The notes under the pieces: model-generated | Database searches by the model: none | What the model saw: only the letters and a program-made list of their open reading frames with translations | What the model was told of the DNA's origin: nothing | Assembly (NCBI RefSeq): GCF_004025965.2 | Contig: NZ_SAYU02000028.1 | Location: 1 to 47,737, forward strand | DNA from: Phycicoccus flavus | GTDB lineage: Bacteria > Actinomycetota > Actinomycetes > Actinomycetales > Dermatophilaceae | Direction of reading: 5' to 3' | DNA: 47,737 nucleotides | In this document: piece by piece, positions 1 through 7,511 of the stretch | Layout: the number at the start of each line of letters is the position of its first letter | How positions within the stretch are numbered: position 1 is the first letter of the stretch | Made by a program: the position numbers and the translations under genes

Positions 1-189
1 ACGCTGCGCCGGCTCTTCGCGAACGGGGCGCTCACCTCGTACGTCGTGCCCTCGGAGGAGGGTCCGCACCGCAAGTACTACGGCATGACGACGGAGGGAC
101 GGCACATGCTCGAGACCCAGGCCAAGACGTGGGGGGCCTTCACCGGGACGATGGACGGGCTGCTCGACGCGGCGGGGGTGGCCTCATGA
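1..189 (+). CDS. PadR family transcriptional regulator, C-terminal part (cut by window edge)
   Basis: The reading frame is open from the first base and ends at the TGA at 187-189, giving about 62 residues. The visible part starts TLRRLFANGALTSYVV and continues with RKYYGMTTEGRHML, which matches the wing of the PadR winged helix (the K-Y-Y/Y-x-L-T-x-x-G-R motif) followed by a C-terminal helix. PadR proteins are small DNA-binding repressors. The next gene, a membrane protein with a HAAS-like N-terminus, overlaps the stop by four bases (ATGA), and PadR-HAAS pairs are a common two-gene unit. The recognition helix lies outside the window, so the family call rests on the wing and the neighbour. Confidence 0.8.
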   Translation, partial: TLRRLFANGALTSYVVPSEEGPHRKYYGMTTEGRHMLETQAKTWGAFTGTMDGLLDAAGVAS

Positions 190-1175
190 GCGTCCCCACC
201 CAGCCCGTGGTCGGCCCCGGGACGGACGACGCGGGGGCGTACGTCCGCGCGGTCCGACTGTGGCTCGACGACCTGCCGTCGGAGGACGCCGACGAGCTGA
301 CCCTCGGGATGGAGGCCGACCTCGCGGAGAGGGCGGCCGAGTCGGGGGAGCGGCTGTGGCCGCTGCTCGGCGAGCCCGAGGCGTATGCCGCCGAGCTGCG
401 GTCTGCCGCGGGCCTGCCGCCCCGGCGCCCGCCGGACGAGCCGGCCCGGCCCGGTCACCTCGCGCAGTTCCGCGCCGACTGGCAGCGCCTGCGCGACTCG
501 GTCCTCGAGCGCTGGCCGTGGGTCCGGGACCTGCGGGCCGCGTGGTGGCTGGCGCGGGGCTTCACGCTCCTCTGGGTGCTCGGCGCGATGGCCGGGTCGA
601 CGCGTCCGGTCGCGGCGGCTCTCGTCGGTGCGGTCCTGTCCTTCCTCGTCGGCCGGTGGAGCGTCGGGCGCACGCAAGGTCCGTGGCCCGGGATGATCCT
701 CGTCGCCAACCTCGCCGCCGCCGTCGCGGTCGTCCCCGTCCTCGTCGTCGCCCTCGGCACGCCGACGGAGTACGTCGAGAGCGAGGCCTGGTCGCCGTCC
801 GGGATGACGCGGGCGGGGGAGGAGGTCTCGAACCTCTTCGTCTACGACGCCCAGGGGCAACGGGTGCAGCGGGCCCGGGTCTTCGACCAGACGGGGCAGG
901 AGATGTACGTCGACCGGTCGTGGTTCGACATGGCGGGCGACGAGGTGCCGGTGCGTCCCGACGGCTCGCTCCCGTTCGCGACGGACGTGTTCCCGCTCGA
1001 GATCGGTGAGGCCGACCCCTGGGGTCCGACCAGCGGCGAGTGGACGCCGCCGTTGACGCTGGCGCCACTGCCGGTCCGACCGCCAGACGACGCCTCGCCC
1101 GGGGCCTCGGCGACGCCGTCGGCACCGCCGACCACGGAGAGGACGCCGACGCCGACCGTGACACCGTCGGACTGA
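186..1175 (+). CDS. HAAS-domain-like membrane protein paired with PadR
   Basis: A 329-residue product starting at the ATG inside the ATGA overlap with the PadR stop; a longer frame begins at 129 but the coupled start is preferred. Residues about 12-75 (YVRAVRLWLDDLP, then ADLAERAAESGERLWPLLGE) resemble the HAAS/DUF1700-type helical domain found in membrane partners of PadR regulators. Two or three hydrophobic segments follow at about residues 120-195 (FTLLWVLGAMAG, VAAALVGAVLSFLVG, MILVANLAAAVAVVPVLVVALG). The remaining 120 or so residues look extracytoplasmic and end in a Pro/Thr/Ser-rich tail. The function is unknown; by analogy the PadR protein controls its level. No enzyme motif is visible. 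Confidence 0.75.
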   Translation: MSVPTQPVVGPGTDDAGAYVRAVRLWLDDLPSEDADELTLGMEADLAERAAESGERLWPLLGEPEAYAAELRSAAGLPPRRPPDEPARPGHLAQFRADWQRLRDSVLERWPWVRDLRAAWWLARGFTLLWVLGAMAGSTRPVAAALVGAVLSFLVGRWSVGRTQGPWPGMILVANLAAAVAVVPVLVVALGTPTEYVESEAWSPSGMTRAGEEVSNLFVYDAQGQRVQRARVFDQTGQEMYVDRSWFDMAGDEVPVRPDGSLPFATDVFPLEIGEADPWGPTSGEWTPPLTLAPLPVRPPDDASPGASATPSAPPTTERTPTPTVTPSD

Positions 1176-1210
1176 GAGGTACGGGGGCGAGCAGCCCTAC
1201 AGTGGTGCCC

Positions 1211-1285
1211 GCCCCCGTAGCCCAACCGGCAGAGGCAGGCGACTTAAAATCGCTCCAGGTGCGGGTTCGACTCCCGTCGGGGGCG
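1211..1285 (+). tRNA. tRNA with UAA anticodon (nominal Leu, but class I shape)
   Basis: A full cloverleaf can be drawn by hand. The acceptor stem GCCCCCG (1211-1217) pairs with CGGGGGC (1278-1284). TA is at positions 8-9 and the D arm at 1220-1236 keeps the GG of the loop. The anticodon stem GGCGA/TCGCT encloses loop CTTAAAA, so the anticodon is TAA (1245-1247). The variable region has six bases (1255-1260). The T arm is GCGGG-TTCGACT-CCCGT (1261-1277). The discriminator is G1285 and CCA is not encoded directly after it. UAA reads the Leu codon UUA, but true bacterial tRNA-Leu is class II with a long variable arm and A73. The amino acid identity is therefore uncertain. Confidence 0.8.
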
Positions 1286-1344
1286 CGCCAGCGCACCCGG
1301 GGGAGTCGGGAAGGCCCGAACGACGTGAGGCCGACGGTTCCCGT

Positions 1345-1360
1345 CGCCGGCGCGCCGGCG
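1345..1360. repeat. 16-bp perfect GC palindrome downstream of the tRNA
   Basis: CGCCGGCGCGCCGGCG equals its own reverse complement. It lies 60 bases past the tRNA and may act as its terminator. There is no T-run after it, as is usual in high-GC actinobacteria. Confidence 0.4.
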
Positions 1361-1395
1361 CCCCGGGCGGGAGACACACGGGAACGTCCCTGAAA

Positions 1396-1451
1396 CCCCG
1401 GTTCCGAACCGGGGGCTTGCGGACATTTCGGGGTCACCCCGAAATGTCCGC
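1396..1451 (-). repeat. Two-hairpin dispersed repeat, copy 1
   Basis: Two adjacent perfect inverted repeats. Hairpin one pairs CCCCGGTT (1396-1403) with AACCGGGG (1407-1414). Hairpin two pairs GCGGACATTTCGGGGT (1419-1434) with its exact reverse complement (1436-1451) around one central base. Read on the minus strand, the 60-odd bases match 40981-41042 on the plus strand with only a handful of differences, so this is a mobile or amplified intergenic element in two inverted copies. It sits between the tRNA and the Bax-inhibitor promoter. Confidence 0.85.
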
Positions 1452-1480
1452 TGCGTCGCGGTCCACAGGGGCTCTCAGCG

Positions 1481-1512
1481 GGAACTCAGGAGCGGGCCCG
1501 AGCGTCTACGCT
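1481..1512 (+). promoter_or_regulatory. Candidate ECF-sigma-type promoter of the Bax-inhibitor gene
   Basis: GGAAC at 1481-1485 is followed after 17 bases by CGTC at 1503-1506, which fits the GGAAC-N16/17-CGTC form used by envelope-stress ECF sigma factors such as Streptomyces SigE. A TACGCT box (1507-1512) also overlaps, so a housekeeping promoter is an alternative. Transcription from either would leave a leader of about 40-45 bases. Confidence 0.45.
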
Positions 1513-1520
1513 GTGAGAGC

Positions 1521-1539
1521 GGCGGTGACCGTCACCGCC
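1521..1539. promoter_or_regulatory. 19-bp palindrome in the Bax-inhibitor leader (candidate operator)
   Basis: GGCGGTGAC (1521-1529), one base, then GTCACCGCC (1531-1539) is a perfect odd-centred palindrome starting a few bases after the predicted transcription start. It could bind a dimeric repressor or form an RNA hairpin ahead of the ribosome site. Confidence 0.4.
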
Positions 1540-1559
1540 TCGACCATCACGGAGGATCG

Positions 1560-2429
1560 ATGGCCAGCAACCCGGCCTTCAACCGGCTGAGCAAGGACGC
1601 CCAACAGGGCTACGCGGGCTTCCGCACCGGAGGCCCCCAGGGTGGGTCGGGCGCCACCCACGGCACGACGGACCAGCTGAGCGCCCAGCAGCTGCAGGAC
1701 ATGTACAGCGCCCCGTCCGCGGTGCGCCCGGGCACCGACCGGGCCGTGACCATGGACGACGTCGTCATGAAGACGCTGACCCTCTTCGCCATCGTCCTGG
1801 TCATGGGTGCGGTCGGCTGGGGTGTCGCGGCCGCCAACGACGGCCTCGGTCTCCTCCTGTGGATGGGCGGCATGGTCGCCACCCTCGTCCTCGGGCTCGT
1901 CATCGCCTTCAAGAAGACCCTCAGCGTGCCGCTCATCGTCGGCTACGCCGTCGTCGAGGGCCTGTTCATCGGCGCGGTCAGCCAGTTCTTCGCCGCGTAC
2001 TTCGACCCGCCGAACACCCCGGCCTTCCAGGGCATCGTCGCCCAGGCCGTCCTCGCGACGGTCGCGACCTTCGCCGGCATGTTCATCGCGTACAAGACGG
2101 GCCTGATCAAGGTCACGGCCAAGTTCCGCCGCATCGTCACGATGATGGTCTTCGGTTACGCGATCTTCGCCGTCGTGAACTTCGGCTACGCCGTCTGGAC
2201 CAACACCGCCTTCGGCATCGGCGGCACGGGCATGCTCGGCGTCGGCATCTCGCTCTTCGCCGTCGGCCTCGCGGCCGTGACGCTGGCCCTGGACTTCGAC
2301 GCGATCGACTACGCCATCCGGACCGGCGCCCCGCAGAAGTACTCCTGGCTCCTGGCCCACGGGCTCATCGTCACGCTCGTCTGGTTGTACATCGAGTTCC
2401 TGCGGCTCTTCGCGCGACTGCGCGAGTGA
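1560..2429 (+). CDS. Bax inhibitor-1/YccA family membrane protein
   Basis: 289 residues, starting at an ATG with GGAGGA four bases upstream. After a hydrophilic N-terminus of about 60 residues come seven hydrophobic segments (for example TLTLFAIVLVMGAVGWGVAA, LLLWMGGMVATLVLGLVIAF, YAIFAVVNFGYAVW, LLAHGLIVTLVWLYIEFLRLF). The acidic residues of the last segments (TLALDFDAIDYAI) fit the di-aspartate pH-sensing latch known in bacterial BI-1 (YetJ-like) calcium-leak channels, though I place them only by eye. The next gene overlaps the stop. An ECF-like promoter and a palindrome precede it, hinting at envelope-stress control. The physiological role in actinobacteria is not established. Confidence 0.9.
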   Translation: MASNPAFNRLSKDAQQGYAGFRTGGPQGGSGATHGTTDQLSAQQLQDMYSAPSAVRPGTDRAVTMDDVVMKTLTLFAIVLVMGAVGWGVAAANDGLGLLLWMGGMVATLVLGLVIAFKKTLSVPLIVGYAVVEGLFIGAVSQFFAAYFDPPNTPAFQGIVAQAVLATVATFAGMFIAYKTGLIKVTAKFRRIVTMMVFGYAIFAVVNFGYAVWTNTAFGIGGTGMLGVGISLFAVGLAAVTLALDFDAIDYAIRTGAPQKYSWLLAHGLIVTLVWLYIEFLRLFARLRE

Positions 2430-2785
2430 CCGACCCCACCACCGGCGACGCCGGGGCGGCCACGGCCGTCCCGGCGTCGCCGTCTGCGCCGGGAGGCCCG
2501 GGAGCGGACGTCGTCGACGCCGCCGCCCGCACCGAGCTCGACCGCATCCGGCGGCGCTGGTCCGAGCTGCCGCTGGCAAAGGCGCAGGCCGCCGCCGCCG
2601 ACGTCCGCCGGGTCGTCGACGAGGTCGCCGCCCGTACCGTCCCGCCGGCGACGACGACCGTGCCCGACCTCGGGCCGGCCGTGCTCGCCGACCAGCTCGC
2701 CGTCGTCGTCTGGGACGCCTACGCCGCGGGCCGCGCCGACGGCGTCGCGGAGCTGCTCACCGGCCTGCGCCGCTCCCTGCCCTGA
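2426..2785 (+). CDS. Conserved small protein of unknown function
   Basis: 119 residues from a GTG that overlaps the Bax-inhibitor stop (GTGA), so it is translationally coupled to it. The first 30 residues are Pro/Ala/Gly-rich and probably disordered. The rest is helical: DAAARTELDRIRRRWSELP, AQAAAADVRRVVDEVAAR, then LADQLAVVVWDAYAAGRADG near the C-terminus. There is no signal peptide, membrane segment or catalytic motif. Codon bias is like its neighbours, which supports a real gene. I do not recognise the family. Confidence 0.7.
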   Translation: MTDPTTGDAGAATAVPASPSAPGGPGADVVDAAARTELDRIRRRWSELPLAKAQAAAADVRRVVDEVAARTVPPATTTVPDLGPAVLADQLAVVVWDAYAAGRADGVAELLTGLRRSLP

Positions 2786-2804
2786 GCCCTCCGGGGGACC
2801 GGGG

Positions 2805-3896
2805 TCAGGAGGCCGTCGTGGCGGTGGGGTCCGCGGGACCCTGCGAGCCCTCGGACGGCGGACCCGCCGCAAGGCCGGAAGGACCCGGGGACGCGACCCG
2901 GGACGGACGGCGCCGCAGGAGCACCGCCCACCGACCGCGGGGGCCGCGGGACTCGCCGCCGACCTCGGTGGGGGACACCTCGGTGCCGGCCTCGCGGACC
3001 GCCTGACCGGCGGCGACGGCGACGGGTCCGACGCCCTCGCCGCGGCGGGGCTCGGGTGCGCGGTCGACCGTGTCGGTGCCCCACACCCCGAGGGCGGCAC
3101 ACACCGACGGCAGCAGCGCCGCCGCCGCCCGCGCGTAGCCGACCGCGGAGGGGTGGAAGCGGTCCTTGCTGAACATCTCGAGCGGCGCCGCCGCGAACTC
3201 GGGGCCGAGGAGGTCACCGAGGGACACCGTGCGCCCGCCGGCCTCGACGACCGCGACGGTCTGGGCCGCCGCGAGGTCGCGCGACCAGCGCTGCATGAGC
3301 GCGCGCAGCGGCTGCCGGATGGGCTGGATGGTCCCGAGGTCCGGGCACGTCCCGACGACGACCTCGGCGCCGAGCGCGCGGGCCCGGCGCACCGTGAGCT
3401 CGAGGTGGCGCACGGAGGAGGACCGGTCGATGCGGTGGGTGACGTCGTTGGCGCCGATCATCACGAGGACGACGTCGGGCCGCAGCACGTCCTCGAGGGC
3501 GTTGGCCAGCTGCCGCTCGAGGTCCGAGCTCTCGGCCCCGACGACGGCCCGGTTCGTCACGTGGACCGGACGGCCGGTCAGGGCGCTGACGCCGGAAGCG
3601 ACGATGGCGCCGACGGTCTCGCGCGCGTGGTCGGCGCCCATCCCCGCGGCCGAGGAGTCGCCGAGGACGACGAGCTCGTAGGGCTCGCCACGTCCGGCGC
3701 CGTACGTGCCGTTGTCGTCGGGCGAGTCGTCGAAGGGGGTCCCGATGACCCGCCGGGCGAGTGCGGCCTCGGCCTTGATGACGCCGTACCCCACGGCCCC
3801 GAGCGCGGCGACCCCCGCGGCGAGACCCCCACCGCCGTACGCGGCGGTGGCGGCGATCCGGCGTGCCCGACGTGCTCGTCCCATGACCCCTGCCAC
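2805..3896 (-). CDS. SGNH/GDSL-type hydrolase, membrane-anchored
   Basis: 363 residues from a GTG at 3896; an in-frame ATG at 3884 is a fully possible start, since the AGGAGG upstream abuts the GTG and is 13 bases from the ATG. Residues about 15-42 form a Gly/Ala-rich hydrophobic segment (signal anchor). The SGNH blocks follow in order: GDSSAAG with nucleophile Ser81, a central Asn/Gly region, GANDVTH, and FHPSAVGYA carrying the catalytic His. Such enzymes are esterases or deacylases acting on lipids or cell-wall acyl groups. The last 100 or so residues are low-complexity and have no clear domain. It converges on the preceding gene with only 19 bases between stops. Confidence 0.85.
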   Translation of the reverse strand: MAGVMGRARRARRIAATAAYGGGGLAAGVAALGAVGYGVIKAEAALARRVIGTPFDDSPDDNGTYGAGRGEPYELVVLGDSSAAGMGADHARETVGAIVASGVSALTGRPVHVTNRAVVGAESSDLERQLANALEDVLRPDVVLVMIGANDVTHRIDRSSSVRHLELTVRRARALGAEVVVGTCPDLGTIQPIRQPLRALMQRWSRDLAAAQTVAVVEAGGRTVSLGDLLGPEFAAAPLEMFSKDRFHPSAVGYARAAAALLPSVCAALGVWGTDTVDRAPEPRRGEGVGPVAVAAGQAVREAGTEVSPTEVGGESRGPRGRWAVLLRRRPSRVASPGPSGLAAGPPSEGSQGPADPTATTAS

Positions 3897-3901
3897 GCCT
3901 C

Positions 3902-3921
3902 CTCGCTGCGCTCGCTGCGGG
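3902..3921. repeat. CGCTGCGCTCGCTGCGGG-type motif
   Basis: The tract around CTCGCTGCGCTCGCTGCGGG contains overlapping CGAG/CGCAGCG half palindromes of a kind often seen scattered in GC-rich actinobacterial genomes. It lies just before the SGNH start and includes part of its ribosome-site region. Only one copy is in this window. Confidence 0.35.
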
Positions 3922-4005
3922 CGCCGACCCGGGTGCCCCGACGGCGCTCACCTCCACGGTAACGCGGGCCGCCGACGCCCGGACCGGAAGGTCCGTCACC
4001 CCCGC

Positions 4006-4011
4006 TACGGT
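4006..4011 (+). promoter_or_regulatory. -10 box for leaderless thioesterase mRNA
   Basis: TACGGT ends six bases before the ATG at 4018 and no Shine-Dalgarno sequence is present, so transcription probably starts at the start codon. Confidence 0.55.
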
Positions 4012-4017
4012 GGCCGG

Positions 4018-4404
4018 ATGGACCTCTCACCGGGCCGTTCGGCGGAGCGCACCCACGCGGTCGGGGCCGAGGACACCGCGGCCGCGCTGGGCTCCGGGAG
4101 CCTCCCGGTGCTCGGCACGCCGCGCCTCCTCGCCTGGGTGGAGGGCGCCACCGTCGCCGCCCTCGACGGGGCGCTGGACGCCGGTGCCACGAGCGTCGGG
4201 ACCCACGTCGACCTGCGCCACCTGGCGCCCAGCGCGCTCGGCGACGTCGTCACGGTGCTCGCCACGCTGACCGGGGTCGAGGACGGCCGGCTCACCTTCG
4301 ACGTCGAGGCGACCTCGCCGGACGGCGACGTCCTGGCCCGGGGCACCGTGACCCGCGCCGTCGTCGACGAGGTGCGGTTCACCGCCCGCCTCGCGCGCCC
4401 CTGA
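4018..4404 (+). CDS. Hot-dog-fold thioesterase (FlK-like)
   Basis: 128 residues. The start is fixed by the TACGGT box six bases before the ATG; the upstream open frame has no other support. The pattern fits a single-domain hot-dog thioesterase: a central helix LLAWVEGATVAALDGALD, then THVDLRHLAPSALGDVVTVLATLTGV and a final strand pair (LTFDVEATSPDGDVLARGTVTRAVVD). This arrangement is typical of the fluoroacetyl-CoA-thioesterase-like group, in which most members act on unknown acyl-CoA substrates. The final VDEVRFTARLARP is the usual end. The gene is divergent from the SGNH gene and convergent with the next methyltransferase, so it stands alone. Confidence 0.75.
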   Translation: MDLSPGRSAERTHAVGAEDTAAALGSGSLPVLGTPRLLAWVEGATVAALDGALDAGATSVGTHVDLRHLAPSALGDVVTVLATLTGVEDGRLTFDVEATSPDGDVLARGTVTRAVVDEVRFTARLARP

Positions 4405-4450
4405 CCGGCCCTCCCGCACCGACCGCTGCCGCGCCCGCGGCCTCGGCGGG

Positions 4451-5293
4451 TCAGGACGGCAGGACCGCCTGCAGGGTGTACGTCAGCGGCATCCGCTCGG
4501 GGCGCTCGCGCAGCGACCACTCGCCGTCGGCGTCGCGCACCATCTGCCCGGGCACGCCCTCGTAGGGCACCGAGCGGTGCTCCTCGAGCATGGTGACGCG
4601 CAGGCCGTGCCGCAGCAGCGCGCCGACGACCTCGCCGAGGCCGTGGTTCCACTCCAGGGTGCGGGTGTGGACGATCTCGACGTCGGTCTCGACGTAGGTG
4701 CCGGGCTCGTCCCAGACCTGCGGCTCCGCGGTCTCGAAGTAGGGGAACTCCAGGGCGACCACGTCGGTGCGCTCCTGGTCGACCGCCCACATCACGGGAT
4801 GGCCCTCGCGCATGAAGAACCGGCCGCCCGGAGCCAGCAGGGACGCGACGACGCCGGCCCAGCGGTCGATGTCCGGCAGCCAGTTCAGGGCCCCGATGCC
4901 GGTGTAGACGAGGTCGAACGTCGCGCCCTCGAGGGCCGCCGGCGCCGAGTAGACGTCGGAGAGGACGAACCGGGCGTCGGCCCCGGTGGCCTCGGCCAGC
5001 GCGCGCGCGTGCGTGAGCGACACCGGAGACAGGTCGACCCCGGTCATCGACGCGCCGAGCCGGCACAGCGAGACCGTGTCGGTGCCGAGGTGGCACTGGA
5101 GATGGACCCCGCGCAGCCCACGGACGTCGCCGAGGCGCGGCTCGTCGAAGCGGACCGTGGCGCTGCGGAAGTCGGGCTCGGCGACGAACCGCCCGAGCGC
5201 GTAGTCGGCGCTCGCGGCGTGCGCGGCCGCCCGGTCGTCCCAGTTCGCGCGGTTGGCCTCGAGGTACTCCTCCGGGTCGCCCATGGGGCCCAT
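4451..5293 (-). CDS. Class I SAM-dependent methyltransferase
   Basis: 280 residues from the ATG at 5293; the ATG at 5284 (MGDPEEYLEANRANW) is an equally good start and neither has a ribosome site. The N-terminus YLEANRANWDDRAAAH is typical of small-molecule methyltransferases. The SAM site is the RGVHLQCHLGTDTVSL block, where the usual acidic-GxGxG is altered to LQCHLGTD, followed by GASMTGVDLSPVSL and then FDLVYTGIGALNWLPD. The C-terminal part RFFMREGHPVMW is the motif V/VI region. No substrate can be inferred. It is divergent from cbs with 70 bases between. Confidence 0.8.
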   Translation of the reverse strand: MGPMGDPEEYLEANRANWDDRAAAHAASADYALGRFVAEPDFRSATVRFDEPRLGDVRGLRGVHLQCHLGTDTVSLCRLGASMTGVDLSPVSLTHARALAEATGADARFVLSDVYSAPAALEGATFDLVYTGIGALNWLPDIDRWAGVVASLLAPGGRFFMREGHPVMWAVDQERTDVVALEFPYFETAEPQVWDEPGTYVETDVEIVHTRTLEWNHGLGEVVGALLRHGLRVTMLEEHRSVPYEGVPGQMVRDADGEWSLRERPERMPLTYTLQAVLPS

Positions 5294-5363
5294 CGAAGCC
5301 GAACGGGCCGGCGACCGCCAGCGGGTTCCGCGGCGGCGGACCGGCCCGGCGCGCCGTGACAGG

Positions 5364-6749
5364 ATGACGGACGTGAAGTACGCCGAGCACATCGCAGACC
5401 TCGTCGGGAACACCCCCCTCGTCAGGCTCCAGTCCGTGACCGAGGGCATCGGGGCCACCGTCCTGGCCAAGGTCGAGTACCTGAACCCCGGCGGGTCGGT
5501 CAAGGACCGCATCGCACTGAAGATGGTCGAGGCCGCGGAGGAGTCCGGCGAGCTGCAGCCCGGCGGCGTCATCGTCGAGCCGACCTCGGGCAACACCGGC
5601 GTCGGGCTCGCGCTGGTCGCCCAGCGCAAGGGCTACACCTGCGTCTTCGTGTGCCCGGACAAGGTCTCCGAGGACAAGCGCAACGTCCTGCGGGCGTACG
5701 GCGCGCAGGTCGTCGTGTGCCCGACCGCGGTCGAGCCGGACCACCCGGACTCCTACTACTCGGTCTCGGACCGGCTCGTGCGCGAGACCCCGAAGGCCTG
5801 GAAGCCGGACCAGTACTCCAACCCCAACGGGCCGCTGTCGCACTACGAGACCACCGGCCCGGAGATCTGGCGCGACACCGACGGGCGGATCACCCACTTC
5901 GTCACCGGCGCCGGCACCGGCGGCACCATCAGCGGCGCGGGCCGCTACCTGCGGGAGGTGAGCGCCGACCGCGACGGCGGCCGGGTGCGGGTCGTGGCCG
6001 CCGACCCCGAGGGGTCGGTCTACAGCGGCGGCAGCGGCCGGCCGTACCTCGTCGAGGGCGTCGGTGAGGACTTCTGGCCCTCGGCCTACGACCCCGACCA
6101 GGTCGACGACGTCGTGGCCGTCAGCGACGCCGACTCCTTCGAGATGACCCGGCGCCTGGCCCGGGAGGAGGGGCTGCTCGTCGGGGGCTCGTGCGGCATG
6201 GCCGTCGTCGCCGCGCTCGAGGTCGCGCGCGGCCTGCCCGACGACGCCGTCGTCGTGGTCCTCCTGCCGGACTCCGGGCGCGGCTACCTCTCGAAGATCT
6301 TCAACGACGACTGGATGGCGTCCTACGGCTTCATGAAGGCGGCGGGCGAGCGCTCGGTCGGCGACGTCCTGCGGGCCAAGGCCGGCGACCTGCCGGCCCT
6401 CGTCCACACCCACCCCAGCGAGACGCTGCGCGACGCCATCGAGATCCTGCGCGAGTACGGGGTCTCGCAGATGCCGGTCGTCAAGGCCGAGCCGCCGGTG
6501 GTGTCCGGCGAGGTCGCGGGCTCGGTGTCCGAGCGGGAGCTGCTGGAGGCGCTGTTCACCGGCGCCGCGCACCTCGCCGACAGCGTCGAGAAGCACATGG
6601 GCCCCGGGCTGCCCCTCGTCGGGGCGGGCGAGCCGGTCTCGACCGCCCGCCACGAGCTGGAGTCCTCGGACGCGGTGCTCGTCGTCGAGGACGGCAAGCC
6701 CGTCGGGGTGCTGACCCGCGCCGACCTGCTCTCCTTCCTCGCCGTCTGA
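5364..6749 (+). CDS. cbs: Cystathionine beta-synthase
   Basis: 461 residues from the ATG at 5364. It is a PLP enzyme of fold type II that condenses serine and homocysteine to cystathionine, the first step of reverse transsulfuration. The PLP lysine is Lys47 in NPGGSVKDRI; PTSGNTGVG (residues 73-81) and TGAGTGGTISG bind substrate and PLP phosphate. Residues about 330-461 hold two CBS repeats (VGDVLRAKAGDLPALVHTHP and later LVGAGEPVSTARHELESSDAVL), which distinguish it from CysK. The N-terminal heme-binding extension of the human enzyme is absent, as in mycobacteria. metB lies 3 kb downstream, which supports a transsulfuration role. O-acetylserine or O-phosphoserine use is the alternative. Confidence 0.92.
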   Translation: MTDVKYAEHIADLVGNTPLVRLQSVTEGIGATVLAKVEYLNPGGSVKDRIALKMVEAAEESGELQPGGVIVEPTSGNTGVGLALVAQRKGYTCVFVCPDKVSEDKRNVLRAYGAQVVVCPTAVEPDHPDSYYSVSDRLVRETPKAWKPDQYSNPNGPLSHYETTGPEIWRDTDGRITHFVTGAGTGGTISGAGRYLREVSADRDGGRVRVVAADPEGSVYSGGSGRPYLVEGVGEDFWPSAYDPDQVDDVVAVSDADSFEMTRRLAREEGLLVGGSCGMAVVAALEVARGLPDDAVVVVLLPDSGRGYLSKIFNDDWMASYGFMKAAGERSVGDVLRAKAGDLPALVHTHPSETLRDAIEILREYGVSQMPVVKAEPPVVSGEVAGSVSERELLEALFTGAAHLADSVEKHMGPGLPLVGAGEPVSTARHELESSDAVLVVEDGKPVGVLTRADLLSFLAV

Positions 6750-6855
6750 GCCCGCCGCACGGCCCGGGTGGCCCGCAGGGCCCCGGGGCGGCGCCGACGG
6801 AACCGTGACGGGTCCCGCGACGTCCCACCCCCACGTCCCCGACGAGAGGTCCACC

Positions 6856-7455
6856 GTGCGACGTGCCGTGACGTCCGTCCTCACCGGCGCCGCCCTGCTG
6901 GCGCTCCCCGCCTGCGGCTCCGGCGACCCCACCGCCCCGACCGACACCGTGACGGCGTCCCCGGCGGGGCCCGCGACGCCGGCCCCGTCCGGCCGGCTCC
7001 CCGCCCCCTCGACGACGACGCCGTCGCCACCGCCGTCCGGCACCGCCGCGCCGCCGACGGCCGCCCCCGACCCGTTGATCGACCGGCCCGACGTCCTCGC
7101 CGCGCTGCAGCGTCGCGGCGGCATGTGCCCCGACAACCCGTGCGGCAGCTCGCTCGTCGTCACCGCCGACGGGACCTGGACGCGCACCGGCGTCGCCAAG
7201 GCCCAGGACGGCTCCGGCGAGCTCACCGACGTTCAGCTCGAGGCGCTCCGACGGGCTGTCGGCGACACCCGGCTGGGCGAGGCGTCCGCGTTCGACGGCA
7301 CCTGCCCCACCGCCTACGACGGCCAGGAGGTCGTCGTGTCCTGGCGGGTCGACGGGCGGCTGCGGACCGCCGCGAGCTGCACGGTGGAGTTCCCCGCCAC
7401 CGACCCGCTGCTGCGCGTGCTCGCCACCACCCTCGAGGACCTGCCCCGCGACTGA
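6856..7455 (+). CDS. Putative lipoprotein of unknown function
   Basis: 199 residues from the GTG at 6856, chosen over an in-frame GTG at 6805 because GAGAGG lies six bases upstream and because it gives a proper signal peptide. The lipobox LPAC places the lipidated cysteine at residue 20. A Pro/Thr/Ala-rich linker of about 50 residues follows. The folded part contains four cysteines (MCPDNPCGSS, DGTCPTAYD, AASCTVEF) that could form two disulfides. DGTWTRTGVAKAQDGSGELT resembles a small beta domain seen in other actinobacterial lipoproteins. No enzymatic motif. Confidence 0.75.
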   Translation: MRRAVTSVLTGAALLALPACGSGDPTAPTDTVTASPAGPATPAPSGRLPAPSTTTPSPPPSGTAAPPTAAPDPLIDRPDVLAALQRRGGMCPDNPCGSSLVVTADGTWTRTGVAKAQDGSGELTDVQLEALRRAVGDTRLGEASAFDGTCPTAYDGQEVVVSWRVDGRLRTAASCTVEFPATDPLLRVLATTLEDLPRD

Positions 7456-7511
7456 CGGCTCCGGTCGCCCCCGGTCCGCCATGACGCCGCCGGGCGGGTG
7501 ACACTGGGAGG

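Noticed and set aside
1211..1285. An ochre suppressor tRNA
   Set aside because: The anticodon is TAA, which reads UUA, not the UUA anticodon that would read the UAA stop codon.
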